Positions 49,619 to 58,287 of a DNA stretch of 64,000 nucleotides are shown here, one piece after another; within the stretch, counting starts at the first letter, position 1; every line of letters begins with the position of its first letter. The translations under genes and the position numbers were made by a program. Source of the stretch: Chlamydiota bacterium (GTDB lineage Bacteria; Auribacterota; Tritonobacteria; UBA1439); assembly GCA_012729785.1 (NCBI GenBank), contig JAAYCL010000014.1, positions 1 through 64,000 of the forward strand. Direction: 5' to 3'. Under the pieces are notes generated by a model, which was not told the origin of the DNA, did not search any database, and was given only the letters and a program-made list of their open reading frames with translations.

Positions 49619-51526
49619 TCACTCCTCCGCGGGCTTGATCAGCGGGAGGATGACGGTGAACACCGTGTCGCGCCCTTCGAGGCTCATCACCTCGATCTTC
49701 CCGCCGTGCTCCCTGACGATCCCGTGGGCGATGCTCAAACCAAGCCCGGTGCCCTGCCCGAACTCCTTCGTGCTGAAATACGGGACGAAGATCTTCTCGA
49801 TCCGGTCGGGCGGGATGTGGGGGCCGTTGTTGGCGATGGCGATCTCGGCGGCGCCGTTTTGGTGGCGGCTCGTCACCGTGATCAGGCGCTCCCCGTCTTT
49901 CTCCATCAGGGCGTGGTGCGCGTTGGTGAGGATGTTGACGAAGACCTGCTGCAGCTGGTTGGAATCGAGCATCCCCTTCCGGATCGACGGGTCGAGGCGG
50001 GTCTGCACGCGTATCCCGTTGGCGATGAACTGGTGCGCCTTCAGGTCGATCGCGAGGCCGACGATCTCGTTCACCGAGGCGCAGACGCGTCGCAGCGGCG
50101 GCTTGCGGGAGAAGGTGAGAAGATTCCTCACCAGGTACTGGCACCGGAGCGCCTCCTTGTGGAGGCGGTCGATGTCCTCCTTGAGTTCCGCCGGGGCGTC
50201 ATGCTGTCGAAGGATCTCGGCGTACCCGAGGACGCCGGTGAGGGGGTTGTTCAGTTCGTGGGCGATGCCGGAGATGAGTTCGCCGAGGGCCGAGAGCTTC
50301 TCCTTCTGTATCAGTTCCTCCTCGATCTGCTTGCGCCGCGTGATCTCCTCGGAGATCCCCGCGTAGCCGATCAGTTTCCCCGTCTCGTCCCTGATGGTGC
50401 ACATCCGCAGCGAGACCGGGAACACCTCGCCTGATTTTCTCCGGTCGAAGATCTCCCCCTCCCAGAGGCCGTTCCTCGCCTCGCGGGCGATGCGGCCGGA
50501 GAGATCGGGCGGGTTTCCGGGGACGCCCTCGAAGAAATCGGCGGAGCGCATCCCGAGCATCTCCTCCGCCCGGTAGCCGAGCATCTTTTGCACGGCGGGG
50601 TTGGCGTAGACGATCCGGCGGTTGAGGTCCATGATCATCACGCTCGCCGACGTGTTCTCGATGACGCTGGCGAGCTGCCGCATATGCCGCTCGATGATGA
50701 GACGTTGGGAGATGTCGCGGCAGATGGCGAGGACGATCCGCCTGCCGCGGAAGTCGACTGCGCTCGCGCTGACGTCGGCGACGAAATGCGCCCCGGTCTT
50801 CCTGAGCATCTCGATCTGGGCGGATGCGCGGGAGCTCCCCTCGTCATCGCCCAGGCGCCGCAGGATCCCGGCGAACTCCCCCGGGGCGTAGAGCTCGGAG
50901 TTCTTCAGGCCGAGGAGCTCCTCCGCGGAGTAGCCGGTCATCGTCTCCGCCATCCGGTTCGCCGTGAGGATCCGGTCCGCCTGTGGGTCGATGGTGAATA
51001 TCGCGTCGTTCGCCCGTTCCATCAGGAGCCGGTGGAGGATCTCGGACTCCTTGAGCTCGGCGGTCTTTTCCGCCACGAGGGTCTTGAGCCCGGTCGTGTA
51101 TTCGCTGATCACCGCCTGGGCCTTCCGCTTTGCCGTGATGTCGGTGAGGAGCTGGATGACGGCCCGGCCGCCGTCGGGCATCAGGAACGGGCTCGCGGAG
51201 GATTCGTAGAGACGCCCCTTCTGATCGCGCATCACACAGCTGAAGGACTCCTTCCCCTCGTGCAGGATCGCCGTGATCGGGCAGGAGGGGCAGCTGCTCG
51301 TTCGCCCGGCGATGGCGGCGTAGCACTTCCGGCCGACGAGATCCCCGTAGCGTCCGCGCAGCCTGGCGTTGTTGTAGAGGATGGTATGGGAGGCGTCCTC
51401 TATCAGGACAAAACAGCCGACGGCGTCAAATATCTCGAGGGGGGCGCGCGGCGGCCCGGCCTTGGGCGCCGTGGGGCGCGCGGGACCGGGGCGCTTCGTC
51501 CGCGAAATCCTGGAAGAGGTGCGCAT
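49619..51526 (-). CDS. Multi-PAS sensor histidine kinase
   Basis: 635 residues, no membrane segments, so a cytoplasmic sensor. Three PAS domains are seen. The first has cysteines in KCYAAIAGRTSSCPSCP, a pattern found in PAS domains that may bind a cofactor or metal; the second and third have the usual GYSAEELLG and GYRAEEMLG cores. A short coiled coil leads to the HisKA box GIAHELNNPLTG, then the ATPase domain with N box NILTNAHHALM and GTGLGLSIAHGIV. No response regulator lies beside it. The start at 51,526 is used because the upstream extension derives from short tandem repeats. Confidence 0.88.
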   Translation of the reverse strand: MRTSSRISRTKRPGPARPTAPKAGPPRAPLEIFDAVGCFVLIEDASHTILYNNARLRGRYGDLVGRKCYAAIAGRTSSCPSCPITAILHEGKESFSCVMRDQKGRLYESSASPFLMPDGGRAVIQLLTDITAKRKAQAVISEYTTGLKTLVAEKTAELKESEILHRLLMERANDAIFTIDPQADRILTANRMAETMTGYSAEELLGLKNSELYAPGEFAGILRRLGDDEGSSRASAQIEMLRKTGAHFVADVSASAVDFRGRRIVLAICRDISQRLIIERHMRQLASVIENTSASVMIMDLNRRIVYANPAVQKMLGYRAEEMLGMRSADFFEGVPGNPPDLSGRIAREARNGLWEGEIFDRRKSGEVFPVSLRMCTIRDETGKLIGYAGISEEITRRKQIEEELIQKEKLSALGELISGIAHELNNPLTGVLGYAEILRQHDAPAELKEDIDRLHKEALRCQYLVRNLLTFSRKPPLRRVCASVNEIVGLAIDLKAHQFIANGIRVQTRLDPSIRKGMLDSNQLQQVFVNILTNAHHALMEKDGERLITVTSRHQNGAAEIAIANNGPHIPPDRIEKIFVPYFSTKEFGQGTGLGLSIAHGIVREHGGKIEVMSLEGRDTVFTVILPLIKPAEE

Positions 51527-51546
51527 ACGCGATTTGAGGTTGAAAA

Positions 51547-51552
51547 AGTATA
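51547..51552 (-). promoter_or_regulatory. -10-like TATACT for the histidine kinase gene
   Basis: The minus strand reads GTATATACT within about 20-25 bases upstream of the ATG at 51,526, in an otherwise GC-rich region. The position is approximate. Confidence 0.35.
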
Positions 51553-51577
51553 TACGAGCGCCGCAAGGCGGGTCAAC

Positions 51578-51621
51578 GAAAAGCGCATTCACGAAAAGCG
51601 CATTCCCTGAAAAGCGCATTC
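51578..51621 (+). repeat. Three tandem copies of GAAAAGCGCATTC
   Basis: Copies start at 51,578, 51,593 and 51,609 (spacing 15 and 16 bases) in the divergent gap between the histidine kinase and the CPBP protease genes. The near-helical spacing and A-tracts fit repeated binding sites for a regulator or a bent region. Confidence 0.6.
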
Positions 51622-51708
51622 CCCGTCCCGTTCCCGGCGACGGCGATCTGGCGACGGCGATCTTGCCCGCGCCGCCGCGCGGATGCTACCATCGTCGTCC
51701 GCTCAGCC

Positions 51709-52722
51709 ATGGAGTTGCCGATGCCCGATCCGACCCGGTCCGCCCGATACTGGGGCGCCGTGCTCGTCTGCGCCTGCATCGCCGTCGGGGGGGCGCTCGC
51801 GCCGCGCGCCCCCGTTCCCGCGGATGCGCCCGCCCGCCGCGCCGTTCCCGGAGAGGAGGAGATGCTCCGCCTCTTCGAAAAGGCGGTCTCCGAGCGGCCG
51901 CTCGTGAGGCACCTGTCGCTCCTCTTCGCCGGCGCCGTGGTTGCGGGGCTGCTCATCGACGTCAAGGTTGCCGCGCGCCTCCTCCGCCGGCGTCTTGCGC
52001 CGGCCGGGACCCCGGGGGAGGGGTGGGGAATCGGCGAGGTGCTGAAGGCGGCGCTCCTCTTTCTCTCCGTCTTCCTCGCCCTGCAGGCGCTCGCGCCGCT
52101 GTTCCGGCGGCTTTTTGGCGGCCCCTCGGAGGTCACGCTCCAGGTCGCCTTCCAGTTCTTGGCGGAACTCGCCGCGGTCGCGTACATCCTCGTATCCGTC
52201 CGGCCGGGGCCGCGCGGGCCGCTCGCGGGGCTCGGGCTCGGGGCCGGGCGGCCGCTCCCGGCGGCGTGGGCCGGCGTGAAGGCGTACGCCGGGTTCCTCC
52301 CGGTCCTGCTCTGCCTCGTCGTGATCAGCCGCATCGCCGCAGAGCGGACGGGCGTCGCGGTCGAGCCGCAGGCGCCGCTCGGGCTCTTCTTCGCCGATCT
52401 GTCGGGCCCCGCCCTGGTATTCCTGGCGGCGTTCGTGGCCGTCATCGGCCCGGTCTTCGAGGAGATCTTCTTCCGTGGCTTCGCCTACCAGGCGGTCAGG
52501 CGGCGGTGGGGGCGGCTGCCGGCCGTGCTCCTGACCGCGCTCCTCTTCTCCGCCCTCCACGCCAACGCCGCGGTCTTCCTGCCGATCCTCGGCCTCGGCG
52601 TCGTCCTGGCCTCCGTCTTCGAGACGACGGGGTCGCTCGTGGCGCCGATCGCGGTCCACCTCTGCCAGAACGGCGCGGCGGTTGCGGCGGCCCTCCTGCT
52701 CCGCTCCATTGCATCCCCCTGA
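51709..52722 (+). CDS. CPBP family intramembrane glutamic protease
   Basis: 337 residues with about eight membrane segments. The active-site motif EExxxR is present in VFEEIFFRGFAYQ, with a later SALHANAAVFLP (second motif His) and a final IAVHLCQNGAAV helix. CPBP proteins cover CAAX-type proteases and bacteriocin self-protection proteins, and the substrate here is unknown. An ATG at 51,721 would shorten it by four residues. mtnA follows 53 bases later with its own -10. Confidence 0.82.
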   Translation: MELPMPDPTRSARYWGAVLVCACIAVGGALAPRAPVPADAPARRAVPGEEEMLRLFEKAVSERPLVRHLSLLFAGAVVAGLLIDVKVAARLLRRRLAPAGTPGEGWGIGEVLKAALLFLSVFLALQALAPLFRRLFGGPSEVTLQVAFQFLAELAAVAYILVSVRPGPRGPLAGLGLGAGRPLPAAWAGVKAYAGFLPVLLCLVVISRIAAERTGVAVEPQAPLGLFFADLSGPALVFLAAFVAVIGPVFEEIFFRGFAYQAVRRRWGRLPAVLLTALLFSALHANAAVFLPILGLGVVLASVFETTGSLVAPIAVHLCQNGAAVAAALLLRSIASP

Positions 52723-52728
52723 CTGTGC

Positions 52729-52734
52729 TACAAT
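52729..52734 (+). promoter_or_regulatory. -10 box TACAAT before mtnA
   Basis: TACAAT lies 41 bases before the mtnA ATG, and GGAGGCCGT precedes that ATG. Confidence 0.35.
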
Positions 52735-52775
52735 CGGTTCTCGACAGTCCGGCATCTCGACCGCATGGAGGCCGT

Positions 52776-53843
52776 ATGAGAGTCAAAACCATCGCGTGGA
52801 AGAACGGGGCGATGCGCATCGTGGACCAGACAAAGCTTCCCGGGAAGCTCGTCTACAAGGAGTGCCGGACGCCCGGCGAGGCGTGGGACGCCATCAAGCG
52901 GCTCGAGGTGCGCGGCGCCCCCGCCATCGGGATCGCGGGGGCGATGGGCGCGCTGCTCGGGATCCGGAATTCCCGCGCGCGGACCTTCGACCGGTTCTTC
53001 GCGGAGCTCCGGAAGGTCGCCGACTACCTCGGCTCCTCGCGTCCCACGGCGGTGAACCTGTTCTGGGCCCTGCGGAGGATGACGGAGACCGCCGCCCGGC
53101 ACCGCACCGACGACATCCCCGCCCTCAAGAGGATCCTCGAACGGGAGGCGCTCGCCATCCTCGATGAGGACAACGACATCTGCCGCCGCATCGGGGCGCA
53201 CGGCGCGGCCCTTCTCGCGCACGGGACTCGAATCCTGACGCACTGCAACGCCGGGGGCCTCGCCACGGCGGAGTACGGGACCGCCCTCGCCGTGCTCTTC
53301 GCCGCCCACGAAGCCGGGAAGCGGATCAGCGTCTTCGCCGACGAGACGCGGCCGCTCCTCCAGGGGGCGCGGCTGACCGCGTGGGAGCTGATGCGCGCGG
53401 GCATCGACGTGACGCTCATCTGCGACAGCATGGCCGCCCGGCTGATGTTCGAGCGGCGGGTGGATATCGTCATCACCGGCGCCGACCGGATCGCCGCCAA
53501 CGGGGACACCGCGAACAAGATCGGCACCTACGGCCTCGCGCGGCTCGCCGAGGCCCACGGCATCCCGTTCTACATCGCCGCGCCGCTCTCCACCGTGGAC
53601 CTCGATCTCCGCACCGGGAAGGGGATCCCGATCGAGCAGCGCGACCCTGACGAGGTGCGGACGATCGGCGGGACGCGCATCGCCCCGGCGAGGGTGAAGG
53701 TCTACAACCCCGCCTTCGACGTGACCCCCGCCCGCTTCATTGCGGGGATCATCACGGAGACCGGCGTCGTCGGCCCCCCGTACCGGGCGAACCTGCGCGC
53801 GGCGTTCAGGAAGGCGGGGGTGAAACCGAGGCCGCGGCGGTGA
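52776..53843 (+). CDS. mtnA: S-methyl-5-thioribose-1-phosphate isomerase
   Basis: A 355-residue enzyme of methionine salvage, isomerising MTR-1-P to MTRu-1-P. Family motifs are RGAPAIGIAGA, RPTAVNLFWAL, the catalytic Cys in THCNAGGLAT (C157), and GADRIAANGD with the catalytic Asp. The FDVTP near the end marks MtnA against eIF2B-type relatives. None of the other salvage genes is nearby, so a role in 5-deoxyribose or methylthio recycling is also possible. thiL follows 16 bases later. Confidence 0.92.
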   Translation: MRVKTIAWKNGAMRIVDQTKLPGKLVYKECRTPGEAWDAIKRLEVRGAPAIGIAGAMGALLGIRNSRARTFDRFFAELRKVADYLGSSRPTAVNLFWALRRMTETAARHRTDDIPALKRILEREALAILDEDNDICRRIGAHGAALLAHGTRILTHCNAGGLATAEYGTALAVLFAAHEAGKRISVFADETRPLLQGARLTAWELMRAGIDVTLICDSMAARLMFERRVDIVITGADRIAANGDTANKIGTYGLARLAEAHGIPFYIAAPLSTVDLDLRTGKGIPIEQRDPDEVRTIGGTRIAPARVKVYNPAFDVTPARFIAGIITETGVVGPPYRANLRAAFRKAGVKPRPRR

Positions 53844-53859
53844 GGGGCGGGAGGCGCGC

Positions 53860-54807
53860 GTGGAACGGACGCTCGGCGACATCGGCGAGTTCGCCCTCAT
53901 ACGGGAGCTGAGGGGGCGGCTGTCCGCGGGGCCGGGGACGCTCGTCGGCATCGGGGACGATGCGGCCGTGCTCGAGCCGCCCGCCCCGGGGCGCGTCCTG
54001 CTCTTCACGACGGATATGCTCGTCGAGGGGACGCACTTCGACCTCGCCGCCGCCTCCCCGTACCGGATCGGGTGGAAGGCGCTCGCCTGCAGTCTGAGCG
54101 ACATCGCCGCGATGGGCGGCGTGCCGCGCGCCGCGGTCGTGTCGCTTGGCGCCCCCGGGGGGCTCGGCGTCGACTTCTGCCGCGAGCTGTACCGGGGTAT
54201 GGACGAGGCCGCCCGGCGGTTCGACTGCGGGATCGCGGGGGGGGACACCGTCGGGAGCAGTCGCGGGCTCGCCGTGTCGGTGGCGATGCTCGGGGATGTG
54301 GAGCGGGAGCGGCTCGTCTTGCGCTCCGGCGCCCGCACCGGCGACGGCCTCTGGGTGACCGGGTGGCTGGGGGGATCGCTCGCGGGCAAACACCTCGCCT
54401 TCACGCCGCGGGTGCACGAGGCCCGTTTCCTCGTCGAGCGCTTCCCGGTAACGGCGATGATGGATCTGAGCGACGGGCTCGGGAGCGACCTGTTCAGGAT
54501 GGCGGAGGCGAGCGAGGCGGGGTTCCGGCTGTGCGCCGGCCGGATACCTGTCGACAGGGCGGCGATCGGGGATGCGGACGAGGAGACGCTCCTCCGGAGG
54601 GCGCTCTACGACGGGGAGGATTTCGAGCTGCTCGCGGCGGTGGCCCCCTCCGTCGACGACGCCGTCGTGAAGGAGGCGTTCGACGCGCGTTTCGACTGCG
54701 GGATCCGGCGGATCGGGACGGTGATGGGAAAGGCGCACGGCATCACGCTCTCGACGCCGGAGGGGGAGAGGCCCCTCATCGAGGGGGGGTTTGCACACCT
54801 CGCGTAG
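53860..54807 (+). CDS. thiL: Thiamine-monophosphate kinase
   Basis: A 315-residue ATP-dependent kinase making thiamine diphosphate. Visible are GIGDDAAVLEP (metal site), FTTDMLVEGTHFD, SLSDIAAMGG and GGDTV near residue 130, then GLGSDLFRMAE and YDGEDFELL toward the end. The start is a GTG with GGGAGGCGCGC upstream. The TAG stop (54,805-54,807) lies within the first four bases (GTAG) of a 111-bp mobile palindrome, which therefore now ends the gene. Confidence 0.92.
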   Translation: MERTLGDIGEFALIRELRGRLSAGPGTLVGIGDDAAVLEPPAPGRVLLFTTDMLVEGTHFDLAAASPYRIGWKALACSLSDIAAMGGVPRAAVVSLGAPGGLGVDFCRELYRGMDEAARRFDCGIAGGDTVGSSRGLAVSVAMLGDVERERLVLRSGARTGDGLWVTGWLGGSLAGKHLAFTPRVHEARFLVERFPVTAMMDLSDGLGSDLFRMAEASEAGFRLCAGRIPVDRAAIGDADEETLLRRALYDGEDFELLAAVAPSVDDAVVKEAFDARFDCGIRRIGTVMGKAHGITLSTPEGERPLIEGGFAHLA

Positions 54808-54914
54808 ACGTTGTATATAACTCACGCCGCCGCAACGAGTTAATACTTTAATCGTCCCCGGTACGTTTAAAGTTGTAATTCGTTCTCTGGGAGTATGATG
54901 GATACAACGTCTAC
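54804..54914. repeat. 111-bp palindromic element, solo copy 2, between thiL and tsaE
   Basis: Left arm 54,804-54,858 starts GTAGACGTTGTATATAAC and ends AATCGTCCC; right arm 54,860-54,914, read inverted, starts GTAGACGTTGTATCCATC. Each arm is 55 bases with one base between, the same as copy 1. The left GTAG holds the thiL stop. The right tip holds both candidate ATG codons of tsaE (54,895 and 54,898) and its first residues. Confidence 0.82.
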
Positions 54915-55365
54915 CTTATTTATCTCTTCGGGACCTGAAGAGACGCGGCGCATCGGGGCGCGCATCGGCGCGCGCCTGAAGCCCGGCGCGGTGCTCGCGC
55001 TCCGCGGCGAACTCGGGGCGGGGAAGACCTGCTTCGTCCAGGGGCTCGCGGAGGGGCTCGGGATCGTCCCGCCCGCGCGCGTGAGCAGCCCGTCGTTCGT
55101 CATCATCAACGAGTACCCGGCGCGCATCCCGCTCTTCCATTTCGACCTGTACCGCCTCCCCGACGGGACTGAACTGGTCGAGCTGGGCTGGGAGGACTAC
55201 CTCGAGCGCGGGGGGGTGATCGCGATCGAGTGGGCGGAGCGGATGGCGGCGCTTCTCCCGGAGGACCGCATCGATATCGAGATCGAGGTCACCGGCGAGA
55301 AGAGTCGCCGGATCACCGTGCGGGGGGCGCAGGCGGAAAGACTGGCCGCGGATGGAGGCGGCTGA
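54895..55365 (+). CDS. tsaE: tRNA threonylcarbamoyladenosine biosynthesis ATPase TsaE
   Basis: A 156-residue P-loop ATPase that works with TsaB and TsaD to make t6A37 in tRNAs. Walker A GELGAGKT is at residues 38-45. SSPSFVIINEY, HFDLYRL and VIAIEWAERM are the conserved TsaE blocks. The first six or seven residues (MMDTTST) are encoded by the right tip of the 111-bp palindrome, so the element has supplied the start codon. No Shine-Dalgarno is well placed (GGGAG lies just upstream). tsaB follows 101 bases later. Confidence 0.92.
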   Translation: MMDTTSTLFISSGPEETRRIGARIGARLKPGAVLALRGELGAGKTCFVQGLAEGLGIVPPARVSSPSFVIINEYPARIPLFHFDLYRLPDGTELVELGWEDYLERGGVIAIEWAERMAALLPEDRIDIEIEVTGEKSRRITVRGAQAERLAADGGG

Positions 55366-55466
55366 AGAGGGATCGCGCCGCGAAGGGAACGGGAAACCGC
55401 TGGACGCGGATGCGCGCGGCGTGAACGGCTGTTCTTCTCCGTCTTTTCTGTGGAGGCGATGAACGC

Positions 55467-56225
55467 ATGAATATCCTCGGGCTCGAGGCATCCACGCGCA
55501 GGGCGAGCATCGCCGTCGTCCGGAGCGGGGGGGCGCCGGCGGAGACGGTGCTCCCGGACGACCGGAGCGCCTCCGCGCAGCTCGTCCCGGCGCTCGACGG
55601 GCTGTTGAAGAAGTGCGGGCTGGCGGCGGGCGACCTCGACGGCATCGCCGTCGGGATCGGACCGGGTTCGTTCACCGGGATCAGGATCTGCCTCGCGACC
55701 GCACGCGGGTTCTCCGCCGCCCGCGGGACGCCGATCAGGGGCGTCTGCGGTTTCGACGCGCTCGTCGCCGAATATTTCGAACCGGCCGGCGCGAGGGAAG
55801 ACGGGATCCCGTCTCCGCCCTTCTCCCCCGGAGGGGGAGGGGCGGGGAGCGAGAGGGGGGCGGAGCGCCTGTGCGTCGTCGCCGACGCGCACAGTCACGG
55901 GCTCTACGCGGCGGTCTACGCGCGGGACGGCGGAAAGTACCGGCGCGCGCAGGAGCCGTTCGTCTGCCGGCCCGACGCCCTCCCCGGGAGGATCGAGGGG
56001 GAGGTCTTCTTCCTCGGGCCGCACCTCGACAGGTTCAGGGAACCCCTCGCGAAACTCTTCGCCGGGCGTGCCTCGTTCGATACAGAGAACCGCTTCCCGT
56101 CCGCGACGGCCGCCGCGCTCCTGTTCGAGAGCCCCTCGGCCGTCCGCGACGATCCCCCCGGCGCGGTCGCCCCGCTCTATCTTCTCCCGGGCGTCCGCGT
56201 GAAACCGGCCGGCGGCAGGGCGTAA
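55467..56225 (+). CDS. tsaB: tRNA threonylcarbamoyladenosine biosynthesis protein TsaB
   Basis: A 252-residue inactive ASKHA-fold partner that forms the t6A-making complex with TsaD and TsaE. It has MNILGLEASTRRASI at the start, GIGPGSFTGIRI (about 65-76) and VVADAHSHGLYAAVY. Between the two halves lies an extra Gly/Pro/Ser-rich stretch (around residues 108-132) encoded by a GC palindrome (55,813-55,849), not normal for TsaB. The tsaD gene is not in this window. TGGAGG precedes the ATG. Confidence 0.88.
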   Translation: MNILGLEASTRRASIAVVRSGGAPAETVLPDDRSASAQLVPALDGLLKKCGLAAGDLDGIAVGIGPGSFTGIRICLATARGFSAARGTPIRGVCGFDALVAEYFEPAGAREDGIPSPPFSPGGGGAGSERGAERLCVVADAHSHGLYAAVYARDGGKYRRAQEPFVCRPDALPGRIEGEVFFLGPHLDRFREPLAKLFAGRASFDTENRFPSATAAALLFESPSAVRDDPPGAVAPLYLLPGVRVKPAGGRA

Positions 56226-56278
56226 CGCGCGAAGCTGCGGTGCGGGCATCCGAACGGCATCGACCGCGGCGGCAATCC

Positions 56279-56303
56279 AGGGTCAGGCCTTTACTCTTTA
56301 CAG
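56279..56303 (+). repeat. Diverged end of the GGGGTCAG repeat family
   Basis: AGGGTCAGGCCTTTACTCTT resembles GGGGTCAGGTCCTTATTTAT of the element at 11,963-12,060. It lies between tsaB and the tRNA-Val gene; no inverted partner is clear. Confidence 0.35.
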
Positions 56304-56355
56304 AGCATTCAACCGGCAAGACCCGACTGGTCGGACACAAGCGGCCGGGAAGGGA

Positions 56356-56432
56356 TGGTGGGCGATGCAGGACTTGAACCTGCGACCTCTTGGGTGTGAT
56401 CCAAGCGCTCTAGCCAGCTGAGCTAATCGCCC
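56356..56432 (-). tRNA. tRNA-Val (anticodon CAC)
   Basis: On the minus strand the acceptor GGGCGAT pairs with ATCGCCC, anticodon stem CTTGG/CCAAG encloses ATCACAC (CAC), and the T loop is GGTTCAAGTCC. CCA is encoded (complement of 56,356-56,358). Confidence 0.92.
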
Positions 56433-56503
56433 CCCGAGGATGTCCTCAGTATACCAGTTCCATCCCGCCTGTAAACCATCTTCCGCCCCGTCCTGGATTT
56501 CGC

Positions 56504-56509
56504 TATACT
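56504..56509 (+). promoter_or_regulatory. -10 box TATACT before the zinc ribbon gene
   Basis: TATACT lies 19 bases upstream of the ATG at 56,529, and AAAGGGG follows as a ribosome site. Confidence 0.4.
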
Positions 56510-56528
56510 GTGATAAAGGGGATACCCA

Positions 56529-57311
56529 ATGCACCAGCTTCAACGCGATATCGCGCGGCTCCTCGTTGTGCAGGAGCGGGAGCGCGAGCTTATGGCCCTC
56601 GAGAAGGAGAAGGCGGCGCTCCCGGAAGCGCTCGAGGGAGCGAAGGCGGCCGTCAAAGAGGCGGAGGGGGAGGTCGAGCGGCGCAAGGGCGAGCTCAAGG
56701 CTCTCCAGATGAAGAAGAAGGAGCTCGAACTCGAGTCCTCGGCGAAGCTCGAGGCGGTCGCCAAGTACCAGAAGCAGCAGTTCGACGTCAAGACCAACGC
56801 GGAATACCAGGCGCTCCAGAAGGAGATCGTCAACCGCCAGATCGAGAACTCCCGGATCGAGGACAGGATCCTCGAGACGATGCTGGAGATCGAGGAGCGC
56901 GAGGGGACGATACGGGCGGGCGAAGAGGACGTGAAGGCCAGGGGGCACGATCTTGCCGCGCAGGAGAGGAACACCGCGGAGAAGGGGACGCGGATCGAGG
57001 CGAGGATCGCCGCGCTCAAGGCCGAGCGAGACGCCCTCCTCCCCGGGATAGACGAGGCCGTGCTCCGCAGGTACCAGCGGATCTTTCGGAACAAGAGGGA
57101 CATGGCGGTCGTGCCGCTCGCCGGCTACGTCTGCGGCGGGTGCCATATGCACCTGCCTCCGCAGATCGCGCACCTCGTGCGCAAGGGCGACGAGCTGGTG
57201 ATCTGCGAGAGCTGCTCGCGAATCCTCTACTGGGCGGAAGGGCTCGTGGACAAGGAGCCCGCCGCCGGACCGTCCCCGGAACCGGCGCCGGGGATCGTCG
57301 GGCAGGCATAG
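56529..57311 (+). CDS. Coiled-coil protein with C4 zinc ribbon (CT398-like)
   Basis: 260 residues. Residues 1-180 form a long antiparallel coiled coil (repeated Glu/Lys heptads, with VKTNAEYQALQKEI marking the family). The C-terminal zinc ribbon has CGGCHMHLP and CESCSRILYW. Chlamydial CT398 binds RpoN and type III secretion parts; in other phyla the role is unknown. It is followed by RNase P RNA, an association seen in several bacteria. Confidence 0.85.
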   Translation: MHQLQRDIARLLVVQERERELMALEKEKAALPEALEGAKAAVKEAEGEVERRKGELKALQMKKKELELESSAKLEAVAKYQKQQFDVKTNAEYQALQKEIVNRQIENSRIEDRILETMLEIEEREGTIRAGEEDVKARGHDLAAQERNTAEKGTRIEARIAALKAERDALLPGIDEAVLRRYQRIFRNKRDMAVVPLAGYVCGGCHMHLPPQIAHLVRKGDELVICESCSRILYWAEGLVDKEPAAGPSPEPAPGIVGQA

Positions 57312-57444
57312 GCGACGGCTTCCGCGGGATAGGTGCATGCCGCGGAGCGGGGGCGGCCCTGATTCTCGAGGGGGAACGGCCGGCGGGGGTTCCCTCGGCG
57401 CCCCGGACCTTTCCGCATCGATCTTTCAGCTCTTTCTCACTGTT

Positions 57445-57856
57445 CAGGGCGGGCCGGGCGGCCGCGCCGGGCGCGAAAGCGCCCGGCGAGGAAAGTCCGG
57501 ACACCACAGGGCGGCGCACCTCGATAACATCGGGGCGGTCGGGGACCCGCAAGGGCCTCCGGCAAGGACCAGTGCCACAGAGACGCCCTGCCATCGGGCA
57601 GGGCGCCCCGCCTTCATGGCGGGGCGAGTCCTCCGGCAACGGAGGGGTGAAACGAGGCAAACTCTGCGCGGTGCAAGGCCAAATAGGGGGCGAGGAGCTG
57701 CCCGCTCCGATCCCGCAAGGGGACAGCCCCGGGTAGGCCGCTTGAGCCGCGGAGCAATCCGCGGCCCAGAGGAATGGCCGCCGTCCGGTGCGCAAGTGCG
57801 GGTGCATTCCCCACTCGGGCACAGGGATACAGAATCCGGCTTATAGGCCCGCCCTG
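57445..57856 (+). ncRNA. rnpB: RNase P RNA (class A)
   Basis: Conserved elements are in order: a 5' CAGGGCGGGCC that pairs with the 3' GGCCCGCCCTG (P1), GAGGAAAGTCCGGAC with CACAGGG (P4 5' side and P3), GTGAAACGAGGCAAACTCTG-type core shown in two pieces, and CCAGAGGAATGGCCGCC with ACAGAATCCGGCTTATAGG at the 3' side. The 412-nt length fits the ancestral type. It processes the 5' ends of tRNAs. Exact termini are set by the P1 pairing. Confidence 0.93.
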
Positions 57857-58287
57857 ACAGTGCTTGAATTTCCGTATCCGCGCGGCCGTCCGGCGCGCGG
57901 CGGCGTGGATCGGGATGGACAGGAACCGGGCGAACGGCCTGTGCATCCGGATCGGATGGGCACTGCCCCCGCGGTGCGTATCCGTTCGACGAGGCGGGGC
58001 GCGTGAGCCCGCTCGCCGGCGCCCCGTTCGCCGGCTCGAGCTGATGCGCGGGGGCGCGGCGTCATCCGCCTCGTTCCGCACGCGCGGTGCATCGCCCTCC
58101 TCACTGAAACGATCGACGCCGCACCCGCACCCCGCGGGGGGCGCAGGCGTCGCGCGACATATTCCTCCTCCCCGAGCGCCGGCGGGAGCCGCAGCGTGCC
58201 GGTTTCGCGCCACTTTTTCCTGCCTCGAAATCAAGCGGGTGCGGTAGAATACCGCGGGATGCGGGACGAACGACAGGGGGGATCGGC
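57857..58287. other. 430-base stretch without a supported gene
   Basis: Reading frames here are open only because of GC bias; their products are Arg/Pro-rich with no family features. Apart from a TAGAAT box at 58,245-58,250, which serves the next gene, no repeat, hairpin of note or RNA signature was seen. Confidence 0.5.
58245..58250 (+). promoter_or_regulatory. -10 box TAGAAT before the lipoprotein gene
   Basis: TAGAAT is 37 bases upstream of the ATG at 58,288, and GGGGGGATC lies before that ATG. Confidence 0.35.

Noticed and set aside
57864-58247. A 127-residue frame downstream of rnpB
   Set aside because: No ribosome site, Arg/Pro/Ala-rich, no family features; left as non-coding.
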